The notes under the pieces were generated by a model. The model had not been told where the DNA came from and did not search any database. It was given only the letters and a program-made list of their open reading frames with translations. From an uncultured Hyphomicrobiales bacterium (GTDB taxonomy: Bacteria > Pseudomonadota > Alphaproteobacteria > Rhizobiales > Beijerinckiaceae): 6,387 nucleotides of DNA. Location: positions 1-6,387 of the forward strand of contig CAIVAX010000126.1 of assembly GCA_903903935.1 (NCBI GenBank). Direction: 5' to 3'. Each line of letters starts with the position of its first letter. Position 1 is the stretch's first letter. This document shows positions 5,355 through 6,387 of the stretch, piece after piece. Made by a program: the position numbers and the translations under genes.

Positions 5355-6387
5355 ATGAGTCGCCCGATGAAATCCATTTCCCAGCGCATTGCCGAAGAAC
5401 TCTCTGTCAGCGAACGCCAAGTTGCTGCGGCAGTTGACTTGCTAGATGCAGGTTCGACCGTGCCCTTCATCGCGCGCTATCGCAAGGAAGCGACGGGCGC
5501 GCTTGATGACACGCAATTGCGCACCCTCGAAGAGCGTTTGATTTATTTGCGCGAAATGGAAGAGCGTCGCAAATCCATTCTCGACTCGATCAAGGATCAG
5601 GGCAAACTCAATCCCGATCTCGAACTCAAGATCATGCAGGCCGACACCAAAGCACGGCTGGAAGATATTTACCTGCCCTATAAGCCTAAGCGTCGCACCA
5701 AAGCGCAAATCGCGCGCGAAAACGGGCTTGAGCCTCTGGCAGATGCCTTAATGGCCCATCCAGAACAGGCGCCAGAAGATCAGGCCGCTGCCTTCATCAA
5801 TAGCGATAAAGGCGTCACCACCGCACAAGAGGCGCTTGATGGCGCACGCGCCATTCTGGTGGAGCGCTTTTCTGAAGATGCCGAGCTGATCGGCCGCCTG
5901 CGCGAAGATTTTTGGACACGGGGAACCATCACCTCGAAAGTGCGGGATGGCAAACAGAATGACGGCGCGAAATTCACCGATTATTTCGATTTCTCCGAAC
6001 CGCTGACCAAATTGCCTGCCCATCGCATTCTGGCCCTCTGGCGCGGTGAGCGAGAAGAGGTTCTTGATCTTCGCCTGATCGCCGATCCGCAAGCTGATCC
6101 CACATCGCGCCAGCCCGGCCCTTATGAACTGGCGATTGCCAGCCGATTCCAAATCGCCGATCGCAGCCGTCCGGGGGATCGCTGGTTGGTTGAAACTGTG
6201 CGCTGGGCCTGGCGCACAAGAATTGAGATGAATCTCTCACTGGATCTGCGCCTGCGTCTTTGGACAGCCGCAGAAGAAGAGAGCGTGCGGGTTTTTGCGA
6301 CCAATTTGCGCAACCTTCTGCTGGCCTCGCCCGCTGGCGCGCGTGCCACAATGGGGCTTGATCCGGGCTTTCGCACCGGCGTCAAAG
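5355..6387 (+). CDS. tex: Tex-family RNA-binding transcription accessory protein, 3' truncated by window end
   Basis: The first 344 residues of a protein that is usually about 770 residues long. Close similarity to E. coli/Pseudomonas Tex is seen throughout: VPFIARYRKEATGALDD near the N-terminus, EDIYLPYKPKRRTKAQIA, EPLADALM, DGARAILVERF and GAKFTDYFDFSEPL. The reading ends in MGLDPGFRTGVK (333-344), the first strand of the YqgF/RNase H-like domain. The N-terminal helical Tex domain is therefore complete, while the YqgF, helix-hairpin-helix and C-terminal S1 domains lie outside. Tex binds RNA and nucleic acids and acts in transcription. The ATG at 5355 is the first in frame; the ATG at 5367 fits the usual family start equally well, and neither has a clear Shine-Dalgarno. 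The gene is housekeeping and probably unrelated to the catabolic locus beside it. Confidence 0.95.
   Translation, partial: MSRPMKSISQRIAEELSVSERQVAAAVDLLDAGSTVPFIARYRKEATGALDDTQLRTLEERLIYLREMEERRKSILDSIKDQGKLNPDLELKIMQADTKARLEDIYLPYKPKRRTKAQIARENGLEPLADALMAHPEQAPEDQAAAFINSDKGVTTAQEALDGARAILVERFSEDAELIGRLREDFWTRGTITSKVRDGKQNDGAKFTDYFDFSEPLTKLPAHRILALWRGEREEVLDLRLIADPQADPTSRQPGPYELAIASRFQIADRSRPGDRWLVETVRWAWRTRIEMNLSLDLRLRLWTAAEEESVRVFATNLRNLLLASPAGARATMGLDPGFRTGVK

Noticed and set aside
5748..6152. 134-residue minus-strand ORF opposite tex
   Set aside because: The plus strand is continuous, highly conserved Tex coding sequence here.

Overview
The window looks like an alphaproteobacterial chromosome segment. 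This rests on moderately GC-rich codon use, the gene families present and a Tex protein with proteobacterial-type sequence. The genus cannot be fixed from the sequence alone. It joins an accessory catabolic locus (about 57-5239) to a conserved housekeeping gene, tex (5355 to the right edge).

Layout, left to right. A GNRA-loop hairpin terminator sits at the left edge (1-33). Three minus-strand genes follow and are transcribed right to left: a phthalate-dioxygenase/LigXa-type Rieske oxygenase (3889 to 2618), a 565-residue protein with one HbpS/GlcG-like domain and three successive RidA/YjgF-like domains (2510 to 813), and a class II aldolase/adducin-family protein (740 to 57). A strong intrinsic terminator (2571-2599) separates the oxygenase from the other two. 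Upstream of the oxygenase lie a candidate operator palindrome touching its Shine-Dalgarno sequence, a candidate promoter, a pair of 9-bp direct repeats and a small uncharacterised 76-residue ORF (4299 to 4069). A divergent intergenic region with an 8-bp inverted repeat (4355-4384) leads to a plus-strand cysteine amidohydrolase of the isochorismatase-like/N-carbamoylsarcosine amidase type (4559-5239). A good sigma70-like promoter (5310-5338) then precedes tex, which is cut by the window end at the start of its YqgF domain.

How the genes may work together (inference). A Rieske oxygenase would hydroxylate or demethylate an aromatic or heteroaromatic acid. The class II aldolase-fold protein lacks the usual sugar-phosphate loop and has the GHxSxR form I associate with aromatic acid decarboxylases, so it could decarboxylate or cleave the product. 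RidA-type domains deal with enamine/imine intermediates, and the amidohydrolase releases ammonia from an amide or carbamoyl compound. Together they suggest catabolism of a nitrogen-containing aromatic or heterocyclic carboxylate. The substrate cannot be named. The reductase partner of the oxygenase, a transporter and a regulator are not in this window. The most unusual object is the four-domain HbpS-RidA-RidA-RidA protein.
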